DNA from: Streptomyces sp. BA2
Lineage (GTDB): Bacteria > Actinomycetota > Actinomycetes > Streptomycetales > Streptomycetaceae
Length of the DNA stretch: 64,000 nucleotides
Direction of reading: 5' to 3'
NCBI RefSeq assembly: GCF_009769735.1
Contig: NZ_WSRO01000001.1
Location: 62,001 to 126,000, forward strand
The position numbers and the translations under genes are program-made. The notes below the pieces were generated by a model. It had not been told where the DNA came from, searched no databases, and saw only the letters and a program-made list of their open reading frames with translations. This document shows positions 9,401 to 17,619 of this stretch, piece by piece. Within the stretch, counting starts at the first letter, position 1. The number at the start of each line of letters is the position of its first letter.

Positions 9401-9969
9401 ACGCGCGCCTGGGCGGGCTGCGCCGAAGCCTCGGCCATGACGAGGACGGCAACCCCTATGTGCCGCGCCGCGCGGTGAAGTCCGACCCGTACACCCTCTC
9501 CGACAAGATCTGCTGCGACTGGCATCGCCTCCAGCACGCCGTCGAAGCCGCACTCCCCCACGGGCCCGCCGGGCTAGCCCAGTTGGAGAAAGCCCTAGAC
9601 CAGGTCCGCGGACGCCCCTTCGGCGCGCACCCGCTGCCCTGGAGCGAACCGCTGCAACAGGAAATGGTGATGCGCATCGTCAGCGTCGCGCACATCGTGG
9701 CCACCTACCGCCTGTCCCCCAGCCCCCACCAGGACCTCACCCTCGCCCGCCGGGCAACCGCCACCGGACTGGAAGTCGATCAAACTGCCGAACTCCTCTA
9801 TCGCGACTGGTTCCAGATCGAAGCCGCCGCCGGCAACCGCAGCGGTCTGAACACGGCGATCGCCCGCCTGGACCAGGTCAACCGGTCACTGCAACTGCCC
9901 ATGGAGATCGAGACTGAACAGCTCATCCACCACCTCCTCCAACAGGTCAGCCCCACCCCACAGAGGTGA
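6499..9969 (+). CDS. Membrane LysM-BTAD transcriptional-activator-type protein
   Basis: 1156 aa. Two membrane segments lie near residues 15-35 and 55-80 and a third near 112-130. A LysM-like repeat is at ~169-221 (VGETGETVWDLAVEYLG) and a clear LysM at ~263-319 (HTVRAGESLSRIAKDETGDAG). A low-complexity Asp/Pro/Gly linker follows, then another membrane helix at ~435-458. The C-terminal third carries an OmpR/SARP-like winged helix (~911-995) and a bacterial transcriptional activator domain (~1005-1154). LysM binds peptidoglycan and BTAD is found in SARP regulators; such fusions end Tad operons in streptomycetes. Its role here, linking wall contact to regulation, is inferred. It starts 2 nt after tadG. 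Confidence 0.88.
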   Translation: MSQPSPGHPALARRLLRAAGSLTALALLLVGVPWILAAAGTLPGGAPSGSDLSDALLSPDDGHVLLTVLTLVAWALWAWFALGVLAELPGLVRRRRPARRRRVLGAPQRLAGFLLGGLLVLPAGTAMAAPAPALAATAPVQPTVHTDETGDAEDAGRAASRAPDPAGPVHVVGETGETVWDLAVEYLGSGSRAHEIRTLNPHLPHTALLPSGLSVRLPADARLMQAEPASDTPEMPAPQVQLAASEQPITTADDSEPRQERTHTVRAGESLSRIAKDETGDAGRWPQLYEASRNKDQPGDTPRVSDPNLIYSGQQITIPAADAPGDPHQEDRPDAPGDPSGEEKDGPQEDTGQDQDGKKDGERGGSGSAGGADRPTESAKPTPSPAPERTGQHPSTPASGRDGDTPSAAPSAPSSPAPSTQRPAEAGAEESPSLLTTRLAGVLVSLAAAVTLALSIRRILQRRRAKPGELIAMPEEVSPAEAQMAQAADPAGPLRLDRALRTLADHAAREGQPLPALRGARLTSTGVQVLPEDLHAAPATPFTAGAGGWWVCEDTVELLDEPEAAHIVAPYPGMVTVGADESGHLVLLNLPHAGAILLDGEQEQVEEVLISMALELGMSPWATDVEVVVVGFGEGLNHLLPTSRIAYMRESAHAARDFAERLLEAHQEREESRTPHLILCASELTADSAWQIAETLDKASGVLQVALLAPASSANLLFEQTEVIDAASDQRQRIDILGADVTLQRLQRQAVDDITAALAVSGQDPHPADGAWKYVPSESQTTHAAQKAAADHQLDEAGAAAHIPAPGPVHRVPAAEPAPGSDDGQSTTKDGEDLGVFPALLAASPSPAAISLPVPTAPEAVHPAAPGGGEHAADPGSLSPLEAAGEGATTPGPDPHGPAPRVPAAHADPGVPFIRVLGPVTISGVTASRHGTREAQLAALLHLKPGRSADTLCADMDPGSPWSTDTLNARLGGLRRSLGHDEDGNPYVPRRAVKSDPYTLSDKICCDWHRLQHAVEAALPHGPAGLAQLEKALDQVRGRPFGAHPLPWSEPLQQEMVMRIVSVAHIVATYRLSPSPHQDLTLARRATATGLEVDQTAELLYRDWFQIEAAAGNRSGLNTAIARLDQVNRSLQLPMEIETEQLIHHLLQQVSPTPQR

Positions 9970-10122
9970 CCAAGGCCGGTCCAAGGCGGTCCACGCCACT
10001 GCACAGTTCGTCATCGTGACCGCCACACAGCGCTCGGGAGTGGCGCCGGGCGAGCAGTAGAACTCCGGCCGCTGGCACCGGGCGTTGGTCTGGTGGCGCG
10101 GCCCTTATCCGACAGGGGCACA
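9970..10122. other. Intergenic region after the Tad operon
   Basis: Between the BTAD stop and the next start. No hairpin terminator or RNA gene was recognised. Confidence 0.4.
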
Positions 10123-10690
10123 ATGCGCAGCATGACGCGGAGGGTACGAGACTCGATGCAGGACGCTGAGGCGTTGCTCAGGTCCCGCGATACAGCGCCT
10201 GTGGTCGACCCCAAGCTTCCCTCCCACGTGCGGAAGTTCTTGTACAAGACCTCGCCTTCGGATCTGCAGAGCCACGGCGATCCCGCGCTGCCGGCGCCGT
10301 CTGCCGTGTGGGATGCGGTGCCCTATCTGATCCGTGGCGGCGTTCCGCTGGGCGCGGGAACGGGCCTGTGGTGGGTGCTGAACAGGAGCGCGGAGCAGAC
10401 CGCATCGGCCGAGTACGCCAGCAACACCGGTGCCTGGCACTACATGGTCAGTCGCATAGCCGATTTCCTTAGAGACATCCTGCCGGTGGCTGCTGGTGTG
10501 GCTGTCGCCTACATCATCATCGCGACCATGCTCGCCCACGACTCGACCCGGATCTGGCGGGAAGTCCGCGCGGCACGCGACCGGTATGTGCTGCCCTCCC
10601 AGCTCACCCAGGATGCCTCCGCCCTCCTGCGGCGGGCGCGCACCGCCGCGCGTCAGATCCTTGGCTCCGAGGTCCATGCCCGCAATCTCG
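10123..10690 (+). pseudogene. Truncated membrane protein cut by an ISL3-type transposase remnant
   Basis: From ATG 10123 about 190 residues look genuinely coding. A polar N-terminus is followed by a hydrophobic hairpin (LIRGGVPLGAGTGLWWVL) and a strong membrane helix (ILPVAAGVAVAYIIIATMLA), then a helical region with conserved-looking RARTAARQILGSEVHARN. At about 10690 the sequence passes into an oppositely oriented ISL3 transposase, and the rest of the open frame (to 11031) is transposase antisense. The family was not recognised. The transposon fragment probably removed the C-terminus. Confidence 0.55.
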
Positions 10691-11602
10691 TTCGCGATCG
10701 ATCGCGCGCAGGCTGTCGCCGCGCTGAATCCGCTCGTGGATCTGCTGATACCGCTCGCGGGTCCGCGACACCAGAAGGCGCGGCCGACCATGGATGTCGA
10801 CTTCAGCAGGCAATGTTCCACCAGCGGGTGCCGCATCGGCTGCCGTCGCCAAGGGTTCGCATAGCGCAGCACGATGCCGGCCGACAATGCGCTCCACGGC
10901 CTCGGCCAGGTTGTGGAGCACGTGCCACATATCGGCCACCTGCTTTGCCTGCGGTGCTCCGGCGCAGGCTCCGTCACGGAAGGACCCGGCGCGATCGCGG
11001 CAGATCATCTTCACTTCCGGGTGGCGCCTGAGCCAGGACGCGAAGGTGTCGGCTCTCAGGTTGGCGAGCACGGTCGACGGGACGGTGGGTGGTCATGTCG
11101 ACCAGGCCCGCCGCGTACTTCCACCTGCGGCGCAGGGTCGTCGACGCCCAGGACTTGGACGGGACCATGCTCCGGCTCAGGCAAGGCCCTGATCAACCGG
11201 AGCATCGTGTCCTTGCACGTCACCATGAGCATCCGGTCGGCCAGCCGAGCACCAGGCCGACCGCCCAGGAATAACGCGATGTCTGTGAGTAGCACCGTCA
11301 CGGCGGGTCAGCGCCGGTATCTGCTCGGCGAACGTCCGATGCGAGCATGCGGTGTTCTCGCAAGTGAACCGACGGGCCCGCAGCCTGATTTGTAGGCGCC
11401 GCCCGGCAACAGGCCGGCCCGCGAGACGCCGCTCGTAATAGCAGCGCACCCGGGACGATCTCCAGCCGCACTCCGGACAGACAGCCCCATGCCCCCTGGC
11501 CCGAGCGGCCACGAGCACTTCGTCCTCGGTGAGCGACAACCGCTCGGCCTCAACAGCCGCACCGGGGAAGAGAAGATCAGCAACGCTCACGACCCCGTCC
11601 AT
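10690..11602 (-). pseudogene. ISL3-family transposase remnant
   Basis: Read on the minus strand from 11602: a zinc-finger N-terminus (AVCPECGWRSSRVRCYYERRLAG; FTCENTACSHRTFAEQIP) typical of ISL3. It continues in other frames through RPDRMLMVTCKDTMLRLIRALPEP, then LRADTFASWLRRHPEVKMICRDRAGSF and QVADMWHVLHNLAEAVERIV. These pieces are co-linear with ISL3 transposases but need at least two frameshifts, and the C-terminus is lost at the junction with the membrane protein. Not functional. Confidence 0.85.
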
Positions 11603-11754
11603 ACCCAGGTGATGCCCAAGCCGTGGCCGCAGTCACTGCCCCCAAATCAGCGACAGAGCCCGAAAATCTTGCGAGACCCATCTTGCGCTGTCCGCTCTCA
11701 CCAGGGACCAAGCCTGCATCCCGCACAAGCCCATTCCGAATCCTCCGACACCGG

Positions 11755-11863
11755 TGTGCGCGGCGCTACCCCCGCCCCCACCGGCAGCCCTGCCCCTGGC
11801 ATCGCCACCGGCGGCACCCCAAACAGCCCCGCAGGCAACGGCGGCGTCCGCATCACCTGGTAG
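11755..11863 (+). pseudogene. 3' remnant of a glycine-rich (GNGAARITW-type) gene
   Basis: The open frame ends TPNSPAGNGGVRITW then TAG, matching the C-terminus of the hemopexin/glycine-rich proteins further downstream (GNGAARITW). The upstream part is Pro/Gly/Ala rich and degraded. The same kind of downstream hairpin found after the intact paralogues follows at 11881-11914. It is therefore the decayed end of another family member. Confidence 0.65.
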
Positions 11864-11880
11864 CCCCAGCAGATCCACCT

Positions 11881-11914
11881 GTCTCCCGGCCCGCGAACCC
11901 GCAGGCCGGGAGAC
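11881..11914 (+). terminator. Hairpin shared with the glycine-rich gene family
   Basis: GTCTCCCGGCCCGC and GCAGGCCGGGAGAC pair over 14 positions with one mismatch around a 6-nt loop. It lies 17 nt after the remnant's stop codon. The same structure with different bases follows the intact family members at 49455, 53783, 58977 and (minus strand) 42741. There is no U tract, as usual in streptomycetes. Confidence 0.6.
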
Positions 11915-11989
11915 CGCCTCCTCCCCGAACCGGCCAGTGGACCTGTCACACACCCGATGCCGTTCGACATCACGTGCGGGCTGTGTGGG

Positions 11990-12310
11990 CGTGGCGTGAC
12001 CGACCTGGCGCAGAGCGGGGCTATAAGGGCCCGCAGCGCGCAAAGGCTTGGGTTTGCAGGGCGTCCGCGAGACGGTTACTGCTGACGTCGCGGGCCCGGC
12101 CGGTGTGGCTCTTGCGGAGGCCCGCGAGAGCGGGCTCGTGCCGGCGTAGTTCTTGCGGGCTTTCGCAATGGCGTAGCGGATGGGGGGTCCTCACCGAACT
12201 CAGCAAGCACCCGAAACACCAGTGATCCCTCCGATAGCAGCATCGAAAGGTAGAACTCAACAGCCCAGTACGCCAGAGAATATGCCTTCGCCTGCTCGGC
12301 GCGACCGGAA
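11990..12310 (-). pseudogene. IS110-family transposase C-terminal remnant
   Basis: On the minus strand, pieces in different frames read EQAKA, RVLAEFGEDP, AKARKNYAGTSPLSRAS and SNRLADALQTQAFA. These are the ordered blocks of the Transposase_20 region of IS110 enzymes. Frameshifts and stops interrupt it. A homologous remnant lies at 54540-54790. The 12310-12570 stretch beyond it holds nothing recognisable. Confidence 0.7.
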
Positions 12311-12574
12311 CGACAGCCAGCAGGAACACGAGGATGCTCATGATGGCTGTCACCCACCAAGCGGCCCCTGGGATGAACAATCCGTCCGCAATCGTTCCTC
12401 CTGCCGGGGAGGCGGCGGGCAGGGGTTCTGTCTCGGGTGGCGTGTTTCAGGCCTGGGCGGGCAGCAGCCGTCCGGTGAGCCAGAGGTACAGCAGGCCATG
12501 GGGCTCCCGGGCCTGCGAGCCCACCGGCCGGAGAGATCATCCCCGAACCGGTAGGCCACTCTCAGACACTCCAA

Positions 12575-13290
12575 GTCGTGGAGGAGCTTCCCCCGCCCTA
12601 CCGGCCGGACTTGAAGGGCTCGGTGGAGAACCTGGACAGGTGCGCCGAGCAGGTGCGCGTCACCTCGCTGCCCCGGTATTCCCAAGCTCCCCCGACTCAG
12701 CTGCGCCCCGGAGCGCGCAAGAGCCACATCGATGAGACAGTTCCGCTGCCGTTCACCACGAGCGGGGTGCACTGGCGTAACCGGTACCACGTGGGCCAGG
12801 GGATGAACGGCGGCGGCGGACCCGGGCACGAAGGTCCACATCCGCTACGTCCCGCACCACGACCATGCGATTGAGGTGTTCGACGCCCCCTCCAGCAAGC
12901 ACCTGGACCTGGCACACCTGGCGGATGCGGCCACCGTCGACCAACGCAGGGCCCACCGCCGTCGCAAAGACTCCGAGAATCGACGGGGCGGCCTTCGCCG
13001 TGAACGTCAAGGGCGAAGATCCGGCCGAGGACCACGAGCACTGGCTGATCCCGCGGCGCGCACCGCACCCCAACCCCCGGGGCAAGGACGGCCAGCTTGC
13101 CTGGCCGCTGCACACCACAACTCCCGCCACACCACCGAAACGGTCATCGACTGCGAGTTCTGGCGACGCCTGCACCAGACCCGCGCCCTGGTCAGCCACT
13201 ATCGCCGCCGCGACGACCCCCTGCCCCACCATCTCCGGGACTGGGCCCACCACAGACCGATCCCGCCGATCACCGAACCTCAAGACCTTC
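12575..13290 (+). pseudogene. Mu/rve-type transposase remnant
   Basis: Plus-strand pieces PPYRPDLKGSVENLDRCAEQ, TTSGVHWRNRYHVGQGM and YVPHHDHAIEVFDAPSSKHL followed by AHLADAATVDQRRAHRRRK are co-linear with the C-terminal part of Mu-like integrase-core transposases in streptomycetes. They require frame changes near 12850. The following part to 13290 (DCEFWRRLHQTRALVSHYRRRDD) is coding-like but unassigned. Non-functional. Confidence 0.6.
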
Positions 13291-13324
13291 GGCTGTAGTA
13301 CCAGGTGGTGTGATCAGCCCCGGC

Positions 13325-15319
13325 TCAGCCCAAAGGGAGCGCCCAAGATTTGCGGTGGCTTCCTGGAGGGACTGTTAAACCTGCGGTGAGCATCGGCATA
13401 TTGGAGTGCGATGAGAATTGCGGGGCCTCGTCGGGAGGATCAGGAAACAACGGTAAAGGGTGACCTCCCTGGCTGTTCTCAAGAATAGATTGATTGATCT
13501 GCCGTATCTGGGATCGCGTCATGCCGGCGCTGACCCAGGCAAGACCGACGTATTCGATGGCCAGATCTGCCTCCAGAGACACTCCCCCTCCGACCAGAGG
13601 TAATTGTGACAGAGAGGCTCCGGGCACCGATGCAGCACATTGGACTGCCCACAGATCGTTCGGAGATGCGGGGACGCGGGCGATGACAGCTTCTAAAGTT
13701 TCCAGTTGGACCACCGACAGAAGGATCCCCGCATCTCCGGCGCGGTATAGAAATGACGCTTCGCTTAAGCTGGGGATAAGAGCCTGAAAGCCGGATTCAC
13801 TCGGCGGGTCGATCTCGATGCCGAATACCTTAGCGAAGTCAATGAGGGAAACAGGGGATTCAGTTGCGTCCATCACGGCGCTTAGTCCCCACGCACCGTC
13901 AACTTCTTCGAGTGCCCCGTCAAACCAGAGTACGGTCCCCTCGTTGTCGTCCGCAGTGGCGAGTCCAGCGCTGGCAGATACTGAGAAGTCTCCGCCAGGA
14001 AGCTCCTTCCGGAACGCAACCCGCAGATTTACTCCTGCCCCAAATGCATTCAATAATGTGGAGATCTGAATATCCCAGACCGTCTGCATTTCCCACGAGG
14101 GCGCTACGCGAGTCTGAAGGATATCGATATGGAGGTTGGAGAGAGTGAGATGCTCGATGAAATCAGGGATCTCTCCGCTGTCGATACCCAGGGCGCTGGT
14201 GAGGTACCGAAGCAATGAACCCATGTCAACATTGCTGGCATCGGCCATGAGATTGACCGCGCCTGCGTCATCATTGAAAACTTCAACCAGATCTACAGTG
14301 ACCCCGTCGTCGAACGTGATGGAATCCGGCAGGTCAGCATGGCCGATAACGGGGCGCATTACTGGTGGGAGCATGATGGCAGTCGGATCGGGAAGGGCGC
14401 TGTTCCTGATTGCATAGTACGGCACTTTTTTCAAGACTGGAGGAAAGCCATTGTATGTATCTCCAGTATGCCTCAATTCAACCCACTGTGCATCCTTGCC
14501 GCCAGTGGATGTGGCAGGGGTCTTTGTGTTATTCCACGGCAAAGCGCGCCATGCGGAGGGCTGGTAGCTCCCACCCGCCTCAGGAATGGTATCCGTCGGG
14601 ACAACGCCTCCTTGATCAAACAGGTCTGTGTACTTGTTGAATGCCTGCCGCAGATCGGGCGCGAGTGAGCCGGAAGCCACGATTTTCTGCAGGGCGCGCT
14701 GCGCATGGTCAGCCAAGTCGTACCGCACCTCCCCGAGAATGTCCTGAGAGCTTGCTTCCCACTTCACGGGGGTTGCTCCGCCTGCCACGCGCTTAACAGC
14801 GGCCGTGCTTGGGTCGTCGTAACGGCTGCCCACTGCTCCTCCGTCGGCCGTCGGGCCGATGAAAAGATTTCCCGCAGCCCATGTATGGACACGCTGCAGT
14901 AGGTCGAGAGCCGTCGTAGAGACAGGAGCAAGTGTCGAATCTTGATAGTACGAGCCGCTTAAAATGTCCTCGGCCATTTTGCGTGCGTCAGACTCTTCGG
15001 CGGAAGTTATCCAGCCGACCGAGGATATGCTGGATAAATTATCGAGAACTGACTCCAGGTATCCCTTAAGGCCTCCCGTTGGGGTACTTGACGCCAGCGT
15101 GAGGGTATTAACTCCTGCGTTCCATAACATCTTCAAATTCTCATAAGGGATGACATGGTGGCGAGTATCTTTGGTCCCGTCAAAGGCCCGTGTCGTGACT
15201 CCGTCTTTTTCGATCACCGCGCCAGTCCAGGAGTCGGCGAAGGCTCTCGGACGGTAACTCTTTTTCCCTCCCTTCGGATCGCGTGCCGGCAGTTCTAAGT
15301 TGATCGCAGTTGGTGGCAT
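13325..15319 (-). CDS. 664-aa protein of unknown function with an HHVIP motif
   Basis: I chose ATG 15319 because GGGAGAGG lies just upstream; the frame is open to 15367. No signal peptide or membrane segment. Near residues 54-58 it has RHHVIPYENLKMLWN, which recalls His-containing nuclease (HNH/AHH-type) motifs of polymorphic toxins, but no second catalytic motif is evident. The C-terminal ~350 residues are beta-rich with repeating acidic and aromatic patterns (EGTVLWFDGALEEVDGAWGLS). Base composition is less GC-rich than the Tad operon. Upstream on the same strand is the shared promoter (GGCAAG, 16 nt, TATAAA at 15441-15414). I do not recognise the family; a toxin or structural protein is possible. 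Confidence 0.8.
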   Translation of the reverse strand: MPPTAINLELPARDPKGGKKSYRPRAFADSWTGAVIEKDGVTTRAFDGTKDTRHHVIPYENLKMLWNAGVNTLTLASSTPTGGLKGYLESVLDNLSSISSVGWITSAEESDARKMAEDILSGSYYQDSTLAPVSTTALDLLQRVHTWAAGNLFIGPTADGGAVGSRYDDPSTAAVKRVAGGATPVKWEASSQDILGEVRYDLADHAQRALQKIVASGSLAPDLRQAFNKYTDLFDQGGVVPTDTIPEAGGSYQPSAWRALPWNNTKTPATSTGGKDAQWVELRHTGDTYNGFPPVLKKVPYYAIRNSALPDPTAIMLPPVMRPVIGHADLPDSITFDDGVTVDLVEVFNDDAGAVNLMADASNVDMGSLLRYLTSALGIDSGEIPDFIEHLTLSNLHIDILQTRVAPSWEMQTVWDIQISTLLNAFGAGVNLRVAFRKELPGGDFSVSASAGLATADDNEGTVLWFDGALEEVDGAWGLSAVMDATESPVSLIDFAKVFGIEIDPPSESGFQALIPSLSEASFLYRAGDAGILLSVVQLETLEAVIARVPASPNDLWAVQCAASVPGASLSQLPLVGGGVSLEADLAIEYVGLAWVSAGMTRSQIRQINQSILENSQGGHPLPLFPDPPDEAPQFSSHSNMPMLTAGLTVPPGSHRKSWALPLG

Positions 15320-15413
15320 GTTCCCTCTCCCGGCGTCCAGCGGAAGCATCGAATTAAAAAGATGCACGCTTTGTTAAAATTCCTTCGGCCAAGCTAGCGC
15401 CGCCTGGCCTCCC

Positions 15414-15444
15414 TTTATAGGTGTGTGCGCTGTCACTTGCCCTC
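15414..15444 (-). promoter_or_regulatory. Shared GAGGGCAA-N16-TATA promoter of the 664-aa gene
   Basis: The minus strand reads GAGGGCAAG, then 16 nt measured from GGCAAG, then TATAAA, ending 95 nt before the ATG at 15319. The same arrangement is upstream of the glycine-rich, Ig/CBM and other genes 10-42 kb away. Confidence 0.65.
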
Positions 15445-15734
15445 GGCCTGGAGTCTTTTTCACGTGCGCGATGAGCAGCAAGCGCCCAGACCCCCTGAGC
15501 CGCTGACAGGTAGCGGTACGCAACCCGGACGATATCCAGCACGGCAGCCAGTCCGAGCCGCGTCGGCATTCCGAACACCTACTGGGTTCTTCCGCCTTCA
15601 CCGATACGGAGGTAGCGCGGCCTGAAGCCGCCTTATACCAGCTCCGCCCTGTACTGATCCTTGACGTGCCCTTTGTCGATCGGTGACTGCACGGCATAAC
15701 CGATGTATGGGGACTCGAACTCGCAGGTCGTTGA
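15445..15734. other. Degraded intergenic region
   Basis: Short minus-strand stretches look coding-like (MPTRLGLAAVLDIVRVAYRYL) but are broken and unassignable. Nothing firm is supported. Confidence 0.3.
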
Positions 15735-16756
15735 CTCCAGTTGAGCTGGAGCGGCGGCGCATGCAGGCGGCGGATCTGTTCGAACAAGGGATGCGGCCGG
15801 TCAGGGTCGCGTAGGTGCTCGGGGTGACCCGGCAGGCGGCCGGTCTGTGCCACCGGTCCTGGCACGAGGGCGGGCGGAGGCACTGCGGTCCAAGGAGACG
15901 GGCAACAACGCGTATCTGAGCAGCGAACCGGAACGGGAACTTGATGATCTGCTGAAGACGGGCCCGATGGCGTTCGGCTGGGAGGACCAGCGGTGGACAC
16001 TGGCCCGGGTCGGGGCGCTGATCGAGGAGCCGTTCACGGTGCGGTACGAGATCTCGGTGGTTTGGCGCCTGCTGGACCGTCTTGGCTGGTCGTAGCAGGT
16101 GCCGAAGGTACGGGCCGCGGAACGTGATGAGGAAGCGATTGCCGCATAGCGTACGGAGACGTGGCTGGCGGATTCCCATCCGCGCAGGTCACAGCCTTAG
16201 GAGGGTGGATCTGCTTCGAGGACGAGGCCGGGGCGTGGCTGAACGGGCCGGTCCGCCGCATCTAGGGCAAGATCGGCCAGACGCCGGTGCTGCGGCTGTC
16301 CGGCAAACACAACGACAAGCTCAACATGGCCGCCTGGATCGGATATCGGCACGGCGAGGAACCGCAGCTCGTCTACGCGATCAAGCCATCCGGCGGCTAA
16401 ACCAAGAAGGACTCCCCCGCTTCCTCGCCCTGCTGCACTGCCGCCTGAACAGCCCGATCACCATCATCTGGGACAATTACTCCAGCCACATCAGCGAGCA
16501 TGTGAAGCAGTACGCACAGCAGCAGGACTGGCTCACCACCATCCAGCGGCCTTCTTATGCACCGGAGTTGAACCCCGTCGAGCTGCTCTGGGCACACGCC
16601 AAACAAAAGATCGCGAACCGGGCCTTCCATTCGATTGACGAACTTCACCGGGCCGCGAAGAGCGCCCTGCGCTACATCCAGCGCCACCCCGAACTCCTCA
16701 CCACGTTCCTGGCCGGAGCCAGCCTCGAACTCGCCTCACACGCGTCAAGCCCGTAA
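15735..16756 (+). pseudogene. IS630-family transposase pseudogene
   Basis: Plus strand: LTPVELERRRMQAADLFEQG, an in-frame stop, then MAFGWEDQRWTLARVGALIEEPF (winged-helix region). Further on in a shifted frame come PITIIWDNYSSHISEHVKQYA and IQRPSYAPELNPVELLWAHAKQKIANRAF, the DDE catalytic blocks of IS630. A stop and at least two frameshifts make it inactive. Confidence 0.85.
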
Positions 16757-16769
16757 TCAAAGATCAGTA

Positions 16770-17560
16770 GTGGGTGTCTGAGAAGCCCCGTTCAGGGCAG
16801 AGTTCTTGCCGTTGTGCGGTGGAGTAGCAGCATGACCGTGGCCAGGTAGATTGCGTTCTCCTGGCTGGCGGCCAGGCACTCGTAGTCCTTGGAGAGCCGC
16901 CGGTAGCTCGATCACCCCAACGGCGCGGAACCACCGCGAACATCGGTACCACGCGCGGTGGTGCATTGCGGGAACTTGACGCCGTACCGGGCCAGCAGCA
17001 CGGTGGCGCTGTCGCGGTCGCTGACGTTCGCGGGGCTGACACTGACCGCCAGAACCAGACCAAGCGTGCCGACGAGGAGGTGGCGCTTGATGCCCAGCAC
17101 CTTCTTGCCGCCGTCGTACCCATGCCAACTGCCCAGTTCGGTGGCCTTGACGCTCTGGCTGTCCACCACTCCGGCGCTCGATGTGGGTTCACGGCCCCCC
17201 TGAGGGGGCGCGGCAGGCGGGGCTTTCCTCGCGCCGGCAGCATGCTGGTGAGCCCGCGGAGGTGGAGTCCACCGAGACGTCCCAGTCAATCCGGCCCTCA
17301 GCATCCTCGGCGGCCTGGACGCGAGACAGCAGCATCGCCCACGTTCCGTCCGTCGACCAGCGGCGATGACGTTTGTAGACCGTCTCCCACGGACCGAACC
17401 GCTCCGGCAGATCACGCCACTGCACACCCGTCCGCACCCGGTACAGCACGCCGTTGATCACCCGCCGATGATCACTCCACCGACCTCCACGCGCACCACC
17501 ACGAGGCAGGAACGACTTCAGGCGGTCCCACTCCGCATTCGTTAAATCCCCACGGCCCAT
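16770..17560 (-). pseudogene. IS5-family transposase pseudogene
   Basis: From M at 17560 the minus strand reads MGRGDLTNAEWDRLKSFLP and VQWRDLPERFGPWETVYKRH. In another frame follow VDSQSVKATELGSWHGYDGGKK and LAVSVSPANVSDRDSATVLL. These are the N-terminal and DDE parts of an IS5 transposase, with frameshifts and a degraded C-terminus near 16770. Confidence 0.85.
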
Positions 17561-17619
17561 ACACCCAGCCTGAACCCAACACCCCACCCACGTCCGGAGA
17601 TCCGAGAAACACCGCCTAG

